Source: an uncultured Roseburia sp.
Lineage (GTDB): Bacteria; Bacillota; Clostridia; Lachnospirales; Lachnospiraceae
Assembly (NCBI GenBank): GCA_900548205.1
Contig: URJS01000018.1
Span: 1 to 32,016 of the forward strand
Length of the DNA: 32,016 bases
Reading direction: 5' to 3'
In this document: positions 1-8,214 of the stretch, piece by piece
How the letters are laid out: each line of letters begins with the position of its first letter
How positions within the stretch are numbered: position 1 is the stretch's first letter
Translations under genes and position numbers: made by a program
Notes under the pieces: model-generated
The model's database searches: none
Told to the model about the DNA's origin: nothing
Seen by the model: only the letters and a program-made list of their open reading frames with translations

Positions 1-2229
1 TGTACCTACTTCGTACTCAAGCTTTACGCCTGCTGCTGCGATCTCAGCATCTGCTGTCTCAACCACAAGCTTCTTTACGAACTTTAACTCCTTGATCTCG
101 CATACAAGAGGGATCATGATTTCCGGTTTTACCTTCCAGTCAGCATGTGCCTTCTGTACATTGATCGCTGCACGGATGACAGCCTTTGTCTGCATCTTTG
201 CAATCTCCGGATAAGTAACTGCAAGACGGCAGCCTCTGTGTCCCATCATCGGGTTGAACTCGTGCAGAGAGGTAATGATATTCTTGATCACCTCAACGCT
301 CTTGCCCTGTGCAGCCGCAAGCTTCTTAATATCCTCCTCATCGGTCGGAACAAACTCATGCAGAGGCGGATCCAGGAAACGAATCGTAACCGGATTGCCC
401 TCAAGAGCCTCGAACAAGCCCTCGAAATCTCCCTGCTGATACGGAAGGATCTTATCAAGCGCTGCCTCTCTCTCCTCTACGGTATCCGAACAGATCATCT
501 CACGGAATGCAGCGATCCTGTCCTCCTCAAAGAACATATGCTCGGTACGGCAAAGTCCGATACCCTCTGCGCCAAGCTCGCGTGCTTTCTTTGCGTCTGC
601 CGGCGTATCTGCATTGGTGCGCACCTTTAAGGTACGATACTTGTCAGCCCATGCCATGATTCTTCCGAACTCTCCGGCAATCGTAGCGTCCACAGTCTGA
701 ATCAGACCCTCATAGATATTTCCTGTCGTACCGTCGATGGAAATCTCAGAGCCCTCAGTAAATGTCTTTCCGGCAAGTGTGAACTTCTTATTCTCCTCAT
801 CCATAGCGATGTCGCCGCAGCCGGATACACAGCAGGTACCCATACCACGCGCAACAACGGCAGCGTGGGACGTCATACCGCCGCGGACAGTTAAGATACC
901 CTGCGCAGCCTTCATACCGGTAATATCCTCCGGTGAAGTCTCAAGACGTACCAGAACGACCTTCTCACCCTTCTCTGCCCATGCAACAGCGTCATCTGCT
1001 GTAAATACAACCTTACCGCAGGCAGCTCCCGGTGATGCGCCAAGACCTTTTCCTAACGGCGTCGCAGCCTTTAATGCCTTTGCATCAAACTGCGGATGCA
1101 ATAATGTATCTAAATTACGCGGGTCGATCATTGCAACAGCTTCTTCCTCTGTTCTCATACCCTCGTCTACTAAATCACAGGCGATCTTTAACGCAGCCTG
1201 TGCAGTTCTCTTACCATTTCTTGTCTGCAGCATGTAGAGCTTCTTGTTCTCAACCGTGAACTCCATATCCTGCATATCTCTGTAGTGCTTCTCAAGGTTT
1301 GCACATACTTCTTTAAACTGTGCAAATGCCTCCGGGAACTTCTCCTCCATCTCTGCGATCGGCATCGGCGTACGGACACCCGCAACAACGTCCTCACCCT
1401 GTGCATTTACAAGGAACTCGCCCATCAGCTTCTTCTCTCCGGTCGCCGGATCTCTTGTGAACGCTACGCCTGTACCGCAGTCGTCTCCCATATTACCGAA
1501 CGCCATAGACTGTACGTTTACGGCTGTTCCCCAAGAATACGGAATATCATTGTCACGACGGTACACATTCGCGCGAGGGTTGTCCCAGGAACGGAATACA
1601 GCCTTGATCGCTCCCATCAACTGCTCCTTCGGATCGTCCGGGAAATCCTGTCCGATCTTCTCCTTGTACTCAGCCTTAAACTGGGAAGCAAGCTCCTTTA
1701 AATCATCAGCAGTCAGATCTACGTCAAACGTAACGCCCTTTTCTGCCTTCATCTTATCGATCAGCTCCTCGAAATACTTCTTGCCGACCTCCATAACAAC
1801 GTCAGAATACATCTGGATAAATCTTCTGTAGCAGTCCCATGCCCAGCGTGCATTGCCTGACTTCTCAGCGATGACGTTCACTACTGTCTCATTTAATCCA
1901 AGATTTAAGATGGTATCCATCATACCCGGCATGGATGCTCTTGCTCCTGAGCGAACGGATACAAGCAGCGGATTCTCCTTATCGCCGAACTTCTTACCGG
2001 TAATTTCTTCCATCTTTCCGATATACTCGTTGATCTGTCCCTGAATCTCTGCATTGATCTCTCTGCCGTCCTCATAATACTGAGTACAAGCCTCTGTCGT
2101 AATTGTAAAGCCCTGCGGCACCGGAAGTCCCAAGCCTGTCATCTCGGCAAGATTCGCACCTTTACCGCCAAGAAGTTCACGCATGCTCGCGTTGCCCTCT
2201 GTAAACAAATACACCCATTTGTTTGCCAT
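1..2229 (-). CDS. ppdK: Pyruvate, phosphate dikinase (C-terminus cut by window edge)
   Basis: Translating the minus strand from ATG at 2229 gives MANKWVYLFTEGNASMRELL and an open frame to the window edge, about 743 residues of a family usually near 875. PPDK interconverts pyruvate, ATP and phosphate with PEP, AMP and pyrophosphate in the cytoplasm; in anaerobic Firmicutes it can serve glycolysis or gluconeogenesis. The N-terminal ATP-grasp part is followed by the swivelling phosphohistidine domain with GGMTSHAAVVARGMG; the catalytic His is residue 455, the same number as in the Clostridium symbiosum enzyme. The start of the PEP/pyruvate-binding barrel follows (GLCRTEHMFF, GHRGCRLAVTYPE). A strong ribosome binding site (AGGAGG, 8 nt upstream) supports this start. 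The gene has its own promoter and about 90 nt of leader. No frameshift is visible; only the C-terminal barrel end is missing because the window starts here. Confidence 0.97.
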   Translation of the reverse strand, partial: MANKWVYLFTEGNASMRELLGGKGANLAEMTGLGLPVPQGFTITTEACTQYYEDGREINAEIQGQINEYIGKMEEITGKKFGDKENPLLVSVRSGARASMPGMMDTILNLGLNETVVNVIAEKSGNARWAWDCYRRFIQMYSDVVMEVGKKYFEELIDKMKAEKGVTFDVDLTADDLKELASQFKAEYKEKIGQDFPDDPKEQLMGAIKAVFRSWDNPRANVYRRDNDIPYSWGTAVNVQSMAFGNMGDDCGTGVAFTRDPATGEKKLMGEFLVNAQGEDVVAGVRTPMPIAEMEEKFPEAFAQFKEVCANLEKHYRDMQDMEFTVENKKLYMLQTRNGKRTAQAALKIACDLVDEGMRTEEEAVAMIDPRNLDTLLHPQFDAKALKAATPLGKGLGASPGAACGKVVFTADDAVAWAEKGEKVVLVRLETSPEDITGMKAAQGILTVRGGMTSHAAVVARGMGTCCVSGCGDIAMDEENKKFTLAGKTFTEGSEISIDGTTGNIYEGLIQTVDATIAGEFGRIMAWADKYRTLKVRTNADTPADAKKARELGAEGIGLCRTEHMFFEEDRIAAFREMICSDTVEEREAALDKILPYQQGDFEGLFEALEGNPVTIRFLDPPLHEFVPTDEEDIKKLAAAQGKSVEVIKNIITSLHEFNPMMGHRGCRLAVTYPEIAKMQTKAVIRAAINVQKAHADWKVKPEIMIPLVCEIKELKFVKKLVVETADAEIAAAGVKLEYEVGT

Positions 2230-2328
2230 TTTGATAATTCCTCCTAAACTTACTATTCTTCCAATAGGAAACCTCTGCGGTTCCTCTATCGCTGTGAACT
2301 ATGTATGTGTTTGAAAACGCACATATTT

Positions 2329-2356
2329 ATCATAACATAATTTTACTAAATAGCAA
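2329..2356 (-). promoter_or_regulatory. Probable sigma-A promoter of ppdK
   Basis: On the minus strand TTGCTA (2351-2356) and TATGAT (2329-2334) are 16 bp apart in AT-rich DNA, about 100 nt before the ppdK start. The leader contains an imperfect stem-loop near 2257-2291 (ATAG..GGAACC against GGTTTCCTAT). Its role is unknown. Confidence 0.55.
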
Positions 2357-2600
2357 CAATTTTTTCTCCAATTTTTTTCCTGTTTTGTTTATATTTTACA
2401 ATACAAAACCATGTTTCATATAATAAAACTCATCTTGATTACTCGAAAGTCCGATGTTCCATAGAAAATTCCAAGAGACGTTCAAACGTTCCCTCCTCTT
2501 GCCGCAAGCTTCTTTCATTTTTGATGCAAAGTCCGCGGGAATGGGGCGTTTGTTCTATCCTGCCAAACCACAGCCCTCAAGCAACGCTCCCACCGGACAA

Positions 2601-2643
2601 AAACAACGAGCGACACGCTTCGCGAGCTGCTCTTATGTCAACA
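2601..2643. repeat. Palindromic intergenic repeat, core module (copy A)
   Basis: These 43 bases match 11263-11305 at 42 of 43 positions (one t/c difference). The core is an imperfect palindrome, GAGCG..CGC-TTC-GCG..TGCTC, followed by CTTATGTCAACA. It lies between the 3' end of the membrane protein gene and the ppdK promoter. The downstream module seen in copies at 11263 and 31891 (inverted arms with AAAAGTGTGCTTC) is not recognisable here; an unrelated hairpin follows instead. This makes copy A a partial element. Confidence 0.85.
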
Positions 2644-2648
2644 GAAAT

Positions 2649-2698
2649 GGGAGGCATCCGCCGCCAACGATGCAAAGCATGAAAGCGGGAATCCTCCC
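2649..2698 (-). terminator. Nested hairpin, possible terminator of the glyQS operon
   Basis: GGGAGG (2649-2654) pairs with CCTCCC (2693-2698), CCGC (2658-2661) with GCGG (2685-2688), and an inner ATGC-AAA-GCAT triloop sits at 2670-2680. It lies 80 bp past the stop of the membrane protein gene on the minus strand. The following U-tract is weak (ATTTCTGTT), so it may instead be another module of the repeat next to it. Confidence 0.4.
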
Positions 2699-2778
2699 TT
2701 GCATATACCAACTATATATTTGTCTGAAACAACTGTCCTTAAGCGCTGTGCAGATATTCCGCACGCATTCCGTTTTGC

Positions 2779-4038
2779 TCAATCAATATGGAATCCATAA
2801 CGCAGAAAATCATAAAGCATACTCGCCTGTTTTTGAAACTCCCGCGCGCCGAAGCTGTCGAGCATCGCAAGCCACACCAAAGCCAGCACGAATCCCCACG
2901 GGTATTTTCGTATCCGCCTTGCCATCTGCTCATATGCATACACCATCGCCCGATCCCGCTTCGCCAGATAGAACAGAAAGAAAAATATTTCCATCGCAAA
3001 CAGCGGAGCGAGATGCCGTCCCCAGTCCACATGGATCACAAACATCGGCACAAAACATAAATGCGCAAGAGCAGCATAAACATAGGGCGTTCGATAAAGC
3101 TTTGCACCGGTTGCCCTCAGATAGCGGAAGACATCTCTCCAGACAAGCGCATAGAGCGCCAAAACCGGAGCAAGGATCAAAAGAATTAACAGCAGATGAG
3201 CCAACGGCGCTTCGTCGCCCTGAAAAAATCCTTTTGTCACATGCTCGAGCTGATACTCCATACTGCCGAAATATTCCAGAAACACCGCGTATTCGGAAAT
3301 TTCCAGATTGGTCCGCTGCTGCAGAAACTCCACCATCTCCTCCGGCGTTGCAAAATTGACGCTGCTGTAAAACTGAAACCAGACTGCCGCCGCCACATTC
3401 AGCAATCCCGAGATAACCGCAGCGATCAATGGGCGGATATGTATCTGATTGTCACAAAATACATCATAACACATCAAAACAAGAATCATCGGATAATATA
3501 AAAATGCAAAGCCCTGATGGATTGCAAGCCCCGTTATGCCAAGCAGCGTATAAACAGCCATCCGCGCATACACATTTTTCACCCCAAGCGCCGCCAGAAT
3601 CGCCAATAGGACGATTAGGAGCAAATACACGTCCAGACGTCCCAGGTTCTGCTCATTCCACACATAGGCAATGGAAAACGGCGCAGCCAGATAAAGCAGA
3701 ACTGTCCCAAGCACTGCATGCTTTGCCGAAGGCAGCGCAGTCATCGCTTTCCGCAGCAGACGACCCAGCACAAGCGCCAGAACAGTGATCGTCAGCATAA
3801 TGCCGACTCCGACATATTTATATGCGACCGACTCAAAAAGGTAATCCCCGTAAAACAAACGGTAGATCGTTCCGATCAAAAATCTTGATCCGGTTCCCAT
3901 TGAGTAATCCATCGCGCACCATGCGGCGGACCACCCCTGTAAATCCAAAGCCCTTCCGGTCAGAAACTGAAACTGCAGGATCACAAAAATTATGACCTCA
4001 TACGAAATCTTATTCCAAAGCCCTTTTATCCGCTCCAT
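2779..4038 (-). CDS. Polytopic membrane protein of unknown function
   Basis: A 419-residue protein with many hydrophobic segments; I do not recognise a named family. After a short basic N-terminus it has a first segment (YEVIIFVILQFQFL), then a loop with GTGSRFLIGTIYRLFYGDY, and roughly eight to ten further transmembrane stretches. The basic C-terminal half contains RDRAMVYAYEQMARRIRKYPW before a last hydrophobic stretch. The large loops and many membrane spans are reminiscent of EpsG-like or GT-C-like envelope polysaccharide proteins, but no diagnostic motif is seen, so that is only a guess. The start was set to ATG at 4038, with GGAG six bases upstream; a GTG at 4050 would lie upstream of that Shine-Dalgarno. 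It follows glyQS by 27 bp on the same strand, so it is probably cotranscribed. No truncation is evident. Confidence 0.8.
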   Translation of the reverse strand: MERIKGLWNKISYEVIIFVILQFQFLTGRALDLQGWSAAWCAMDYSMGTGSRFLIGTIYRLFYGDYLFESVAYKYVGVGIMLTITVLALVLGRLLRKAMTALPSAKHAVLGTVLLYLAAPFSIAYVWNEQNLGRLDVYLLLIVLLAILAALGVKNVYARMAVYTLLGITGLAIHQGFAFLYYPMILVLMCYDVFCDNQIHIRPLIAAVISGLLNVAAAVWFQFYSSVNFATPEEMVEFLQQRTNLEISEYAVFLEYFGSMEYQLEHVTKGFFQGDEAPLAHLLLILLILAPVLALYALVWRDVFRYLRATGAKLYRTPYVYAALAHLCFVPMFVIHVDWGRHLAPLFAMEIFFFLFYLAKRDRAMVYAYEQMARRIRKYPWGFVLALVWLAMLDSFGAREFQKQASMLYDFLRYGFHID

Positions 4039-4065
4039 TTTCCTCTCCACTCAGCCCTGTCTTCT

Positions 4066-5463
4066 TTACCATGCAAATTTCTTTGCGAAATAAGCATCCA
4101 GTTCTTCTATTTTAATGCGCTCCTGCTCCATGGTATCACGGTCGCGCACCGTCACAGCGCCGTCCGTCCCGGACTCAAAATCATAGGTCACACAGAACGG
4201 TGTTCCGATCTCATCCTGTCTTCTGTAACGCTTTCCGATATTGCCTCTGTCATCAAACTCACAGTTATAATTCTTAGAAAGCTGCGCATAGATCTTCTCC
4301 GCACCCTCGGAAAGCTTCTTAGAGAGCGGAAGCACGCCGATCTTCACCGGAGCAAGCGCCGGATGGAAATGAAGCACAGTCCTCATATCCGGCTTCTCCT
4401 CCGTACCGATGTTCTCCTCGTCATACGCTGCGCAAAGGAATGCCAAAACGACACGGTCCGCACCAAGCGACGGCTCCACAACGTACGGCACATACCGCTC
4501 ATTCTTCTCGTCATCAAAGTACGTCATATCCTCTCCCGACACCTCCTGATGCTGCTTTAGATCATAATCAGTTCTGTCGGCAATTCCCCAAAGCTCTCCC
4601 CAGCCAAACGGGAATAAGAACTCGATGTCCGTCGTCCCCTTGCTGTAGAAGCAAAGCTCCTCTTGAGAATGATCACGCAGACGCATCTCATCCTCCTTGA
4701 TCCCAAGCGTAAGCAGCCAGTCACGGCAAAAGCCCCTCCAGTACTGGAACCACTCCATATCTGTTCCCGGCTCACAGAAAAATTCGAGCTCCATCTGCTC
4801 AAACTCACGCGTACGGAAGGTAAAGTTCCCTGGTGTGATCTCATTGCGGAACGATTTTCCGATCTGTCCGATCCCAAACGGAAGCTTCTTGCGGGAGGTT
4901 CTCTGCACATTTTTAAAATTCACAAAAATCCCCTGCGCCGTCTCCGGTCTTAAATAAACCGTGTTCTTCGCATCCTCTGTCACGCCCTGAAACGTCTTAA
5001 ACATCAGATTGAACTGACGGATATCTGTAAAATTATGCTTGCCGCAGGTCGGACAGGGAATCTGATGCTCCTCGATGAAGTTCCTCATCTCCTCCTGTGT
5101 CCATCCGTCTACCGAGCCCTTCAGCTCAAGCTTCTTCTCCTCTGCAAAATCCTCGATCAGTTTATCTGCCCGGAAACGCTCATGACACTCCTTGCAGTCC
5201 ATCAACGGATCGGAAAAACCGCCGAGATGGCCGCTCGCCACCCACGTCTGCGGATTCATCAGGATCGCGCAGTCTACTCCTACATTGTAAGGATTCTCCT
5301 GAATAAACTTCTGCCACCATGCCCTTTTTACATTGTTCTTAAGCTCTACGCCAAGATTTCCGTAATCCCATGTATTGGCAAGACCTCCGTAAATCTCGGA
5401 TCCTGGATATACAAATCCCCTTGATTTTGCCAGCGCTACGATTTTTTCCATTGATTTTTCCAT
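4066..5463 (-). CDS. glyQS: Glycyl-tRNA synthetase, single-chain alpha2 type
   Basis: A 465-residue class II aminoacyl-tRNA synthetase that attaches glycine to tRNA-Gly in the cytoplasm. It is the homodimeric (eukaryote/archaea-like) type found in many Firmicutes, not the bacterial alpha2beta2 GlyQ/GlyS type. The N-terminus (MEKIVALAKSRGFVYPGSEIYGG) matches the family. Class II motif 2 is seen as FRNEITPGNFTFRTREFEQME, motif 3 as PSLGADRVVLAFLCAAYDEE, and an insertion carries two CxxC-type pairs (CKECHERF, CPTCGKHNF). The C-terminal anticodon-binding domain starts at about residue 370 (LAPVKIGVLPLSKK) and ends near DAYFAKKFAW. The start is ATG at 5463 with GGAG seven bases upstream. It lies 33 bp after the lipoprotein gene and before the membrane protein. 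I saw no T-box leader in front of it. Confidence 0.97.
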   Translation of the reverse strand: MEKSMEKIVALAKSRGFVYPGSEIYGGLANTWDYGNLGVELKNNVKRAWWQKFIQENPYNVGVDCAILMNPQTWVASGHLGGFSDPLMDCKECHERFRADKLIEDFAEEKKLELKGSVDGWTQEEMRNFIEEHQIPCPTCGKHNFTDIRQFNLMFKTFQGVTEDAKNTVYLRPETAQGIFVNFKNVQRTSRKKLPFGIGQIGKSFRNEITPGNFTFRTREFEQMELEFFCEPGTDMEWFQYWRGFCRDWLLTLGIKEDEMRLRDHSQEELCFYSKGTTDIEFLFPFGWGELWGIADRTDYDLKQHQEVSGEDMTYFDDEKNERYVPYVVEPSLGADRVVLAFLCAAYDEENIGTEEKPDMRTVLHFHPALAPVKIGVLPLSKKLSEGAEKIYAQLSKNYNCEFDDRGNIGKRYRRQDEIGTPFCVTYDFESGTDGAVTVRDRDTMEQERIKIEELDAYFAKKFAW

Positions 5464-5496
5464 ACTCTCACTCCTGCTTTCTTTTGCTCCACCTGT

Positions 5497-6213
5497 TTAC
5501 TTATATACAATAAATGTATAAACGTCCGTCTCAAACGAACCGCCTTCTTCCGGCTGCTGCACGTCTGCCATAAACTCCGTGCTCTCTGCCTGCCCCGACG
5601 CCGCAACCGACTCCGTTCCGGATGCAGCCGTACCCGGATCCAGATAATAGCCCTCGCGGATCGAGACGCTGTCCGCCCCTGTAAGCGCTACATTTTCACT
5701 CGAAACATAGCAGATTTTCCCATCTACCAAAACATCTGTATTTGCGCGTATGATCACGACCTTTAGGTCCTCCTGCTCATAAATATCGCGCTTTGTCGCC
5801 TCTCCCTTGGCTGTGCCGTTCTCCACGCGCACAAACGGACCGTCGTACACATAGCCTGCAGACAGGGAATCGATCACCGTTCCCTGATACAGTTCAATTC
5901 CGTTAAATGCCGTATAATCCTCCGGCGTCTTATATTTCATCCGAAGCTTTGCCGTTCCCTCCTCAACAGTCAGCTCATCCAGCTTTACCGTTCCTTTTCC
6001 GTTCTGTGCCTCATATGCCGCTACCTCCTCCTGTACAAAGCTCTCAAGCTCTGCCGTATCGTAGTAGCTCTCTGTAAGCTCCTCCACATCCAGAGATGTT
6101 ACGGAGCCGTTTTTCCCGATGTAGACAACACTCTTTTCGCTCTCCAGCGCCGTACCGCAGCCGGCGAGCAGACCTATGCACAGCATAAGTACCATGCACC
6201 CTAACTTTTTCAT
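5497..6213 (-). CDS. Putative lipoprotein of unknown function
   Basis: A 238-residue protein with a signal peptide and lipobox (LLAGC, Cys19), so it is expected to be lipid-anchored on the outer face of the cytoplasmic membrane. The mature part is acidic (VEELTESYYDTAELESFVQEEVAAYEAQNGKG), then mixed alpha/beta sequence with GIELYQGTVIDSL, and ends FETDVYTFIVYK. I recognise no named domain. Similar short lipoproteins are common in Lachnospiraceae genomes, but I cannot assign a role. It is transcribed from a clear promoter at 6274-6302 and lies 33 bp upstream of glyQS, so the synthetase may depend on this promoter. The frame is intact and of normal codon use. Confidence 0.85.
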   Translation of the reverse strand: MKKLGCMVLMLCIGLLAGCGTALESEKSVVYIGKNGSVTSLDVEELTESYYDTAELESFVQEEVAAYEAQNGKGTVKLDELTVEEGTAKLRMKYKTPEDYTAFNGIELYQGTVIDSLSAGYVYDGPFVRVENGTAKGEATKRDIYEQEDLKVVIIRANTDVLVDGKICYVSSENVALTGADSVSIREGYYLDPGTAASGTESVAASGQAESTEFMADVQQPEEGGSFETDVYTFIVYK

Positions 6214-6273
6214 AAATCATTCTCCATTCTTCTGCTTTATAAAATCTTTATTTTTCATAAAGGAATACATGCT

Positions 6274-6302
6274 ATTATACTATGTTCAAAATGTGATTTC
6301 AA
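6274..6302 (-). promoter_or_regulatory. Sigma-A promoter of the lipoprotein-glyQS operon
   Basis: Minus-strand TTGAAA (6297-6302) and TATAAT (6274-6279) have a 17-bp spacer. The -35 box overlaps the recO stop codon at 6299-6301, so the new transcription unit begins exactly where recO ends. Predicted initiation is near 6267, about 55 nt before the lipoprotein start. Confidence 0.75.
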
Positions 6303-7072
6303 CCTGTAAAATCTGTGGAAACACTCATCCGCTCTGTCTCAAGAAGGATCTTTAATGACTGAAAGGAATGTCCGACATGCCGGTTCAGATAATCCGCAAG
6401 CAGCCTCTGCAGCTCTGCCAATACCTCGGCGCTTACGGAAAACCGATACAATTTTGCAACGTCCGACGAGATAATATACTGCATCGTGTACATCGTAGAT
6501 TCCATCAGACGTGTGGCATCCGGCTCCTCCTGTCTGCAGTCCGCACAAAGCGCGCCCGACCTCCTTTGCGAAAACCAAAGAAGGTTCTCCTTTTTTCCGC
6601 ATCTTACACAAGAAAAAACATGAGGCGCCTCCCCGTTTATCGCAAGCGCCTTCAGTTCAAAAATGCTCCGTACCAGACGGTTTTCATAGGAATCGCTCAG
6701 CAGCGCCCGAAGCGACTGGTACAAAAGCTTGAGCATTTCCCGCTCGTCATTATTTTCCTGACAATAATAGTCGGCAAATTCCAAAAAATAAAATCCATAA
6801 TATGTAACGGCAAAGTTCTCCGTCAATTCCCTGAAATAGTTCTGGATCGACGCTTTTGCCAGCGTGTAGGAGCTCCTCCCCTCAAAGAGCTCAAACTCTC
6901 CGAAGGAAAATGGATTCGCCGCGGCTAAAAGCTGGCTGTTCTGCCGCCTTGCGCCCCGTGCGAATGCCGTAAGCTTCCCCTGCTCCTTCGTCAGGAGCGT
7001 AATTCTTTTGTCATACTCGCCAATCGGCATTACCTGTAAGACCATTCCGGTCACTACGATATTCTGTCCCAT
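6299..7072 (-). CDS. recO: DNA repair protein RecO
   Basis: A 257-residue RecO, which promotes strand annealing and loads RecA with RecR during recombinational repair. The N-terminal OB fold starts MGQNIVVTGMVLQVMPIGEYDKRITLLTKEQGKL, as in the family. The C-terminal helical part has a zinc site, CVRCGKKENLLWF..GALCADC, four cysteines around residues 155-180, and ends with the typical RHVGHSFQSLKIL. An open frame extends upstream to 7195, but its extra 41 residues are basic and unlike RecO; ATG at 7072 places the family N-terminus correctly. The gene overlaps the upstream yqzL by 62 bp in another frame, which implies translational coupling. The neighbourhood era-yqzL-recO is the conserved Firmicute arrangement. 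Confidence 0.95.
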   Translation of the reverse strand: MGQNIVVTGMVLQVMPIGEYDKRITLLTKEQGKLTAFARGARRQNSQLLAAANPFSFGEFELFEGRSSYTLAKASIQNYFRELTENFAVTYYGFYFLEFADYYCQENNDEREMLKLLYQSLRALLSDSYENRLVRSIFELKALAINGEAPHVFSCVRCGKKENLLWFSQRRSGALCADCRQEEPDATRLMESTMYTMQYIISSDVAKLYRFSVSAEVLAELQRLLADYLNRHVGHSFQSLKILLETERMSVSTDFTG

Positions 7073-7187
7073 CCGGTCTCTCTTTCTCCCTGCGATCCGG
7101 CGCATCCTGCTTCGCCGTGCTGTTTTTATAGCGCAGATAATCCTCGACTTTTCCGCTCGCCGTAAATTCCATCCATGCTTTATCCAT
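7011..7187 (-). CDS. yqzL: YqzL-like small protein
   Basis: A 58-residue ORF starting MDKAWMEFTASGKVEDYLRYK and lying between era and recO. The spacing of aromatic and polar residues (W..F..TG.v..YL.yK) matches the small YqzL family known from Bacillus between the same two genes; its function is not established. ATG at 7187 has GGAGG eight bases upstream, better than the in-frame ATG at 7214. The C-terminal third (RREKERPDGTEYRSDRN) is charged and overlaps the recO N-terminus by 62 bp. Because it is short and overlaps recO, automated annotation could miss it. The identification rests on sequence pattern plus position. Confidence 0.8.
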   Translation of the reverse strand: MDKAWMEFTASGKVEDYLRYKNSTAKQDAPDRREKERPDGTEYRSDRNGLTGNADWRV

Positions 7188-7305
7188 GCGATCACCCTCC
7201 CGTTTTTCGGCCATCCCTTTCTTCTTTGGTCAAGCTTTCTGTTTACTGTTAGGTTCTCCGCAGGTCTGTGCTTCTATACCAGTGAAAAATTGGCAGAGGG
7301 CTCCC

Positions 7306-8214
7306 TTAAATATCCTCCTGCCTGTAACCGAAATTACGCAGCATCGTGTCGCTATCCCTCCAGTCCTTTCTCACCTTCACCCAAAGCTTTAAATTCACCT
7401 TCGCATCCAGCAGACGCTCCATTTCATAGCGGGCATTGGAACCGATCTTCTTTAGCATTGCGCCGCCCTTTCCGATAATGATCCCCTTATGGGAATCACG
7501 CTCGCAGACGATCGTGGCATCAATATCGATCAGATTTTTGTCCTTTCGCTCCTTCATCTGATCGATATAGACGGCGATGCCGTGCGGAATCTCATCATCC
7601 AGCGCATGAAGCGCCTTCTCCCTGACGATTTCCGCAACGATCGCGCGCTCCGGCTGGTCGGTGATCGTCTCCTCATCATAAAACATCGGTCCGTACGGCA
7701 GATACTTAAAGATCATCTCAAGCACCGTATCGGTATTCTGCCCGCGCAGCGCCGACGCCGGAACGATCTCCGCAAAATCATAGACCTTGCGGTAGGTGTC
7801 GATAAATTCCAGTATCTTATCGCGATCGGTCATATCCACCTTATTGATCACGAGAATCACAGGCGTTTTTGTCTTTTTGAGCTGCCGGATAATGTGCTGC
7901 TCGCCTGCCCCGATAAAATTGGACGGCTCGACCAGCCACAAAATAACATCCACCTCGCTAAGCGTATGCTCCGCGGCATTCACCATATATTCGCCCAGCT
8001 TATTCTTTGCCTGATGAATGCCAGGCGTATCCAAAAATACGATCTGCCCCCGCTCCCTGTCCGTGTAGACTGTCTGGATACGGTTTCTCGTCGTCTGCGG
8101 CTTATTGGAAGTAATCGCGATTTTTTGTCCGATAAAATGATTCATCAGCGTTGATTTTCCTACATTCGGTCTCCCAATGATCGTCACAAATCCTGATTTA
8201 AAGCTTTCGTTCAT
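7306..8214 (-). CDS. era: GTPase Era
   Basis: A 302-residue GTPase required for 16S rRNA maturation and 30S assembly. G1 is GRPNVGKST (residues 14-22), G2 lies in NKPQTTRNRI, G3 is DTPG (62-65), and G4 is NKVD (about 124-127). The C-terminal KH RNA-binding domain has the GKGG loop and the family-typical LDAKVNLKLWVKVRKDWRDS ending, followed by NFGYRQED. The length is standard. The ATG at 8214 directly follows the TAG of the M16C peptidase gene with no spacing, so its ribosome binding site lies inside the peptidase coding end. Era, YqzL and RecO are read from the same strand. Confidence 0.98.
   Translation of the reverse strand: MNESFKSGFVTIIGRPNVGKSTLMNHFIGQKIAITSNKPQTTRNRIQTVYTDRERGQIVFLDTPGIHQAKNKLGEYMVNAAEHTLSEVDVILWLVEPSNFIGAGEQHIIRQLKKTKTPVILVINKVDMTDRDKILEFIDTYRKVYDFAEIVPASALRGQNTDTVLEMIFKYLPYGPMFYDEETITDQPERAIVAEIVREKALHALDDEIPHGIAVYIDQMKERKDKNLIDIDATIVCERDSHKGIIIGKGGAMLKKIGSNARYEMERLLDAKVNLKLWVKVRKDWRDSDTMLRNFGYRQEDI

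Larger units (their letters stand above)
2230..2778. other. 549-bp gene-free stretch with promoter and palindromic DNA
   Basis: No plausible gene lies here. A plus-strand open frame across 2454-3359 is judged spurious: it overlaps the membrane protein gene antisense and its translation looks like no protein family. What is present: the ppdK promoter (2329-2356), an imperfect inverted repeat at 2531-2598 (GTCCG..GGGA..GCGTT against AACGCTCCCACCGGAC), the repeat core at 2601-2643, and a nested hairpin at 2649-2698. Base composition changes sharply near 2450, from AT-rich promoter DNA to GC-richer palindromic DNA, which suggests the second half is inserted repeat material. Confidence 0.6.

Noticed and set aside
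145..630. Plus-strand open frames opposite ppdK, era, tgt, aroA and others
   Set aside because: They are shadows of clear family-matching genes on the other strand and show no family features or ribosome binding sites.
2454..3359. Long plus-strand open frame (301 codons) across the gene-free stretch
   Set aside because: Runs antisense through the membrane protein gene, has no ribosome binding site that I trust, and its translation is Pro/Ser/Arg-rich and unlike any family; the minus-strand frame explains this DNA better.
5464..5500. T-box leader for glyQS
   Set aside because: Only 33 bp separate it from the lipoprotein gene, too short for a T-box; the 55-nt leader of the operon is also too short.
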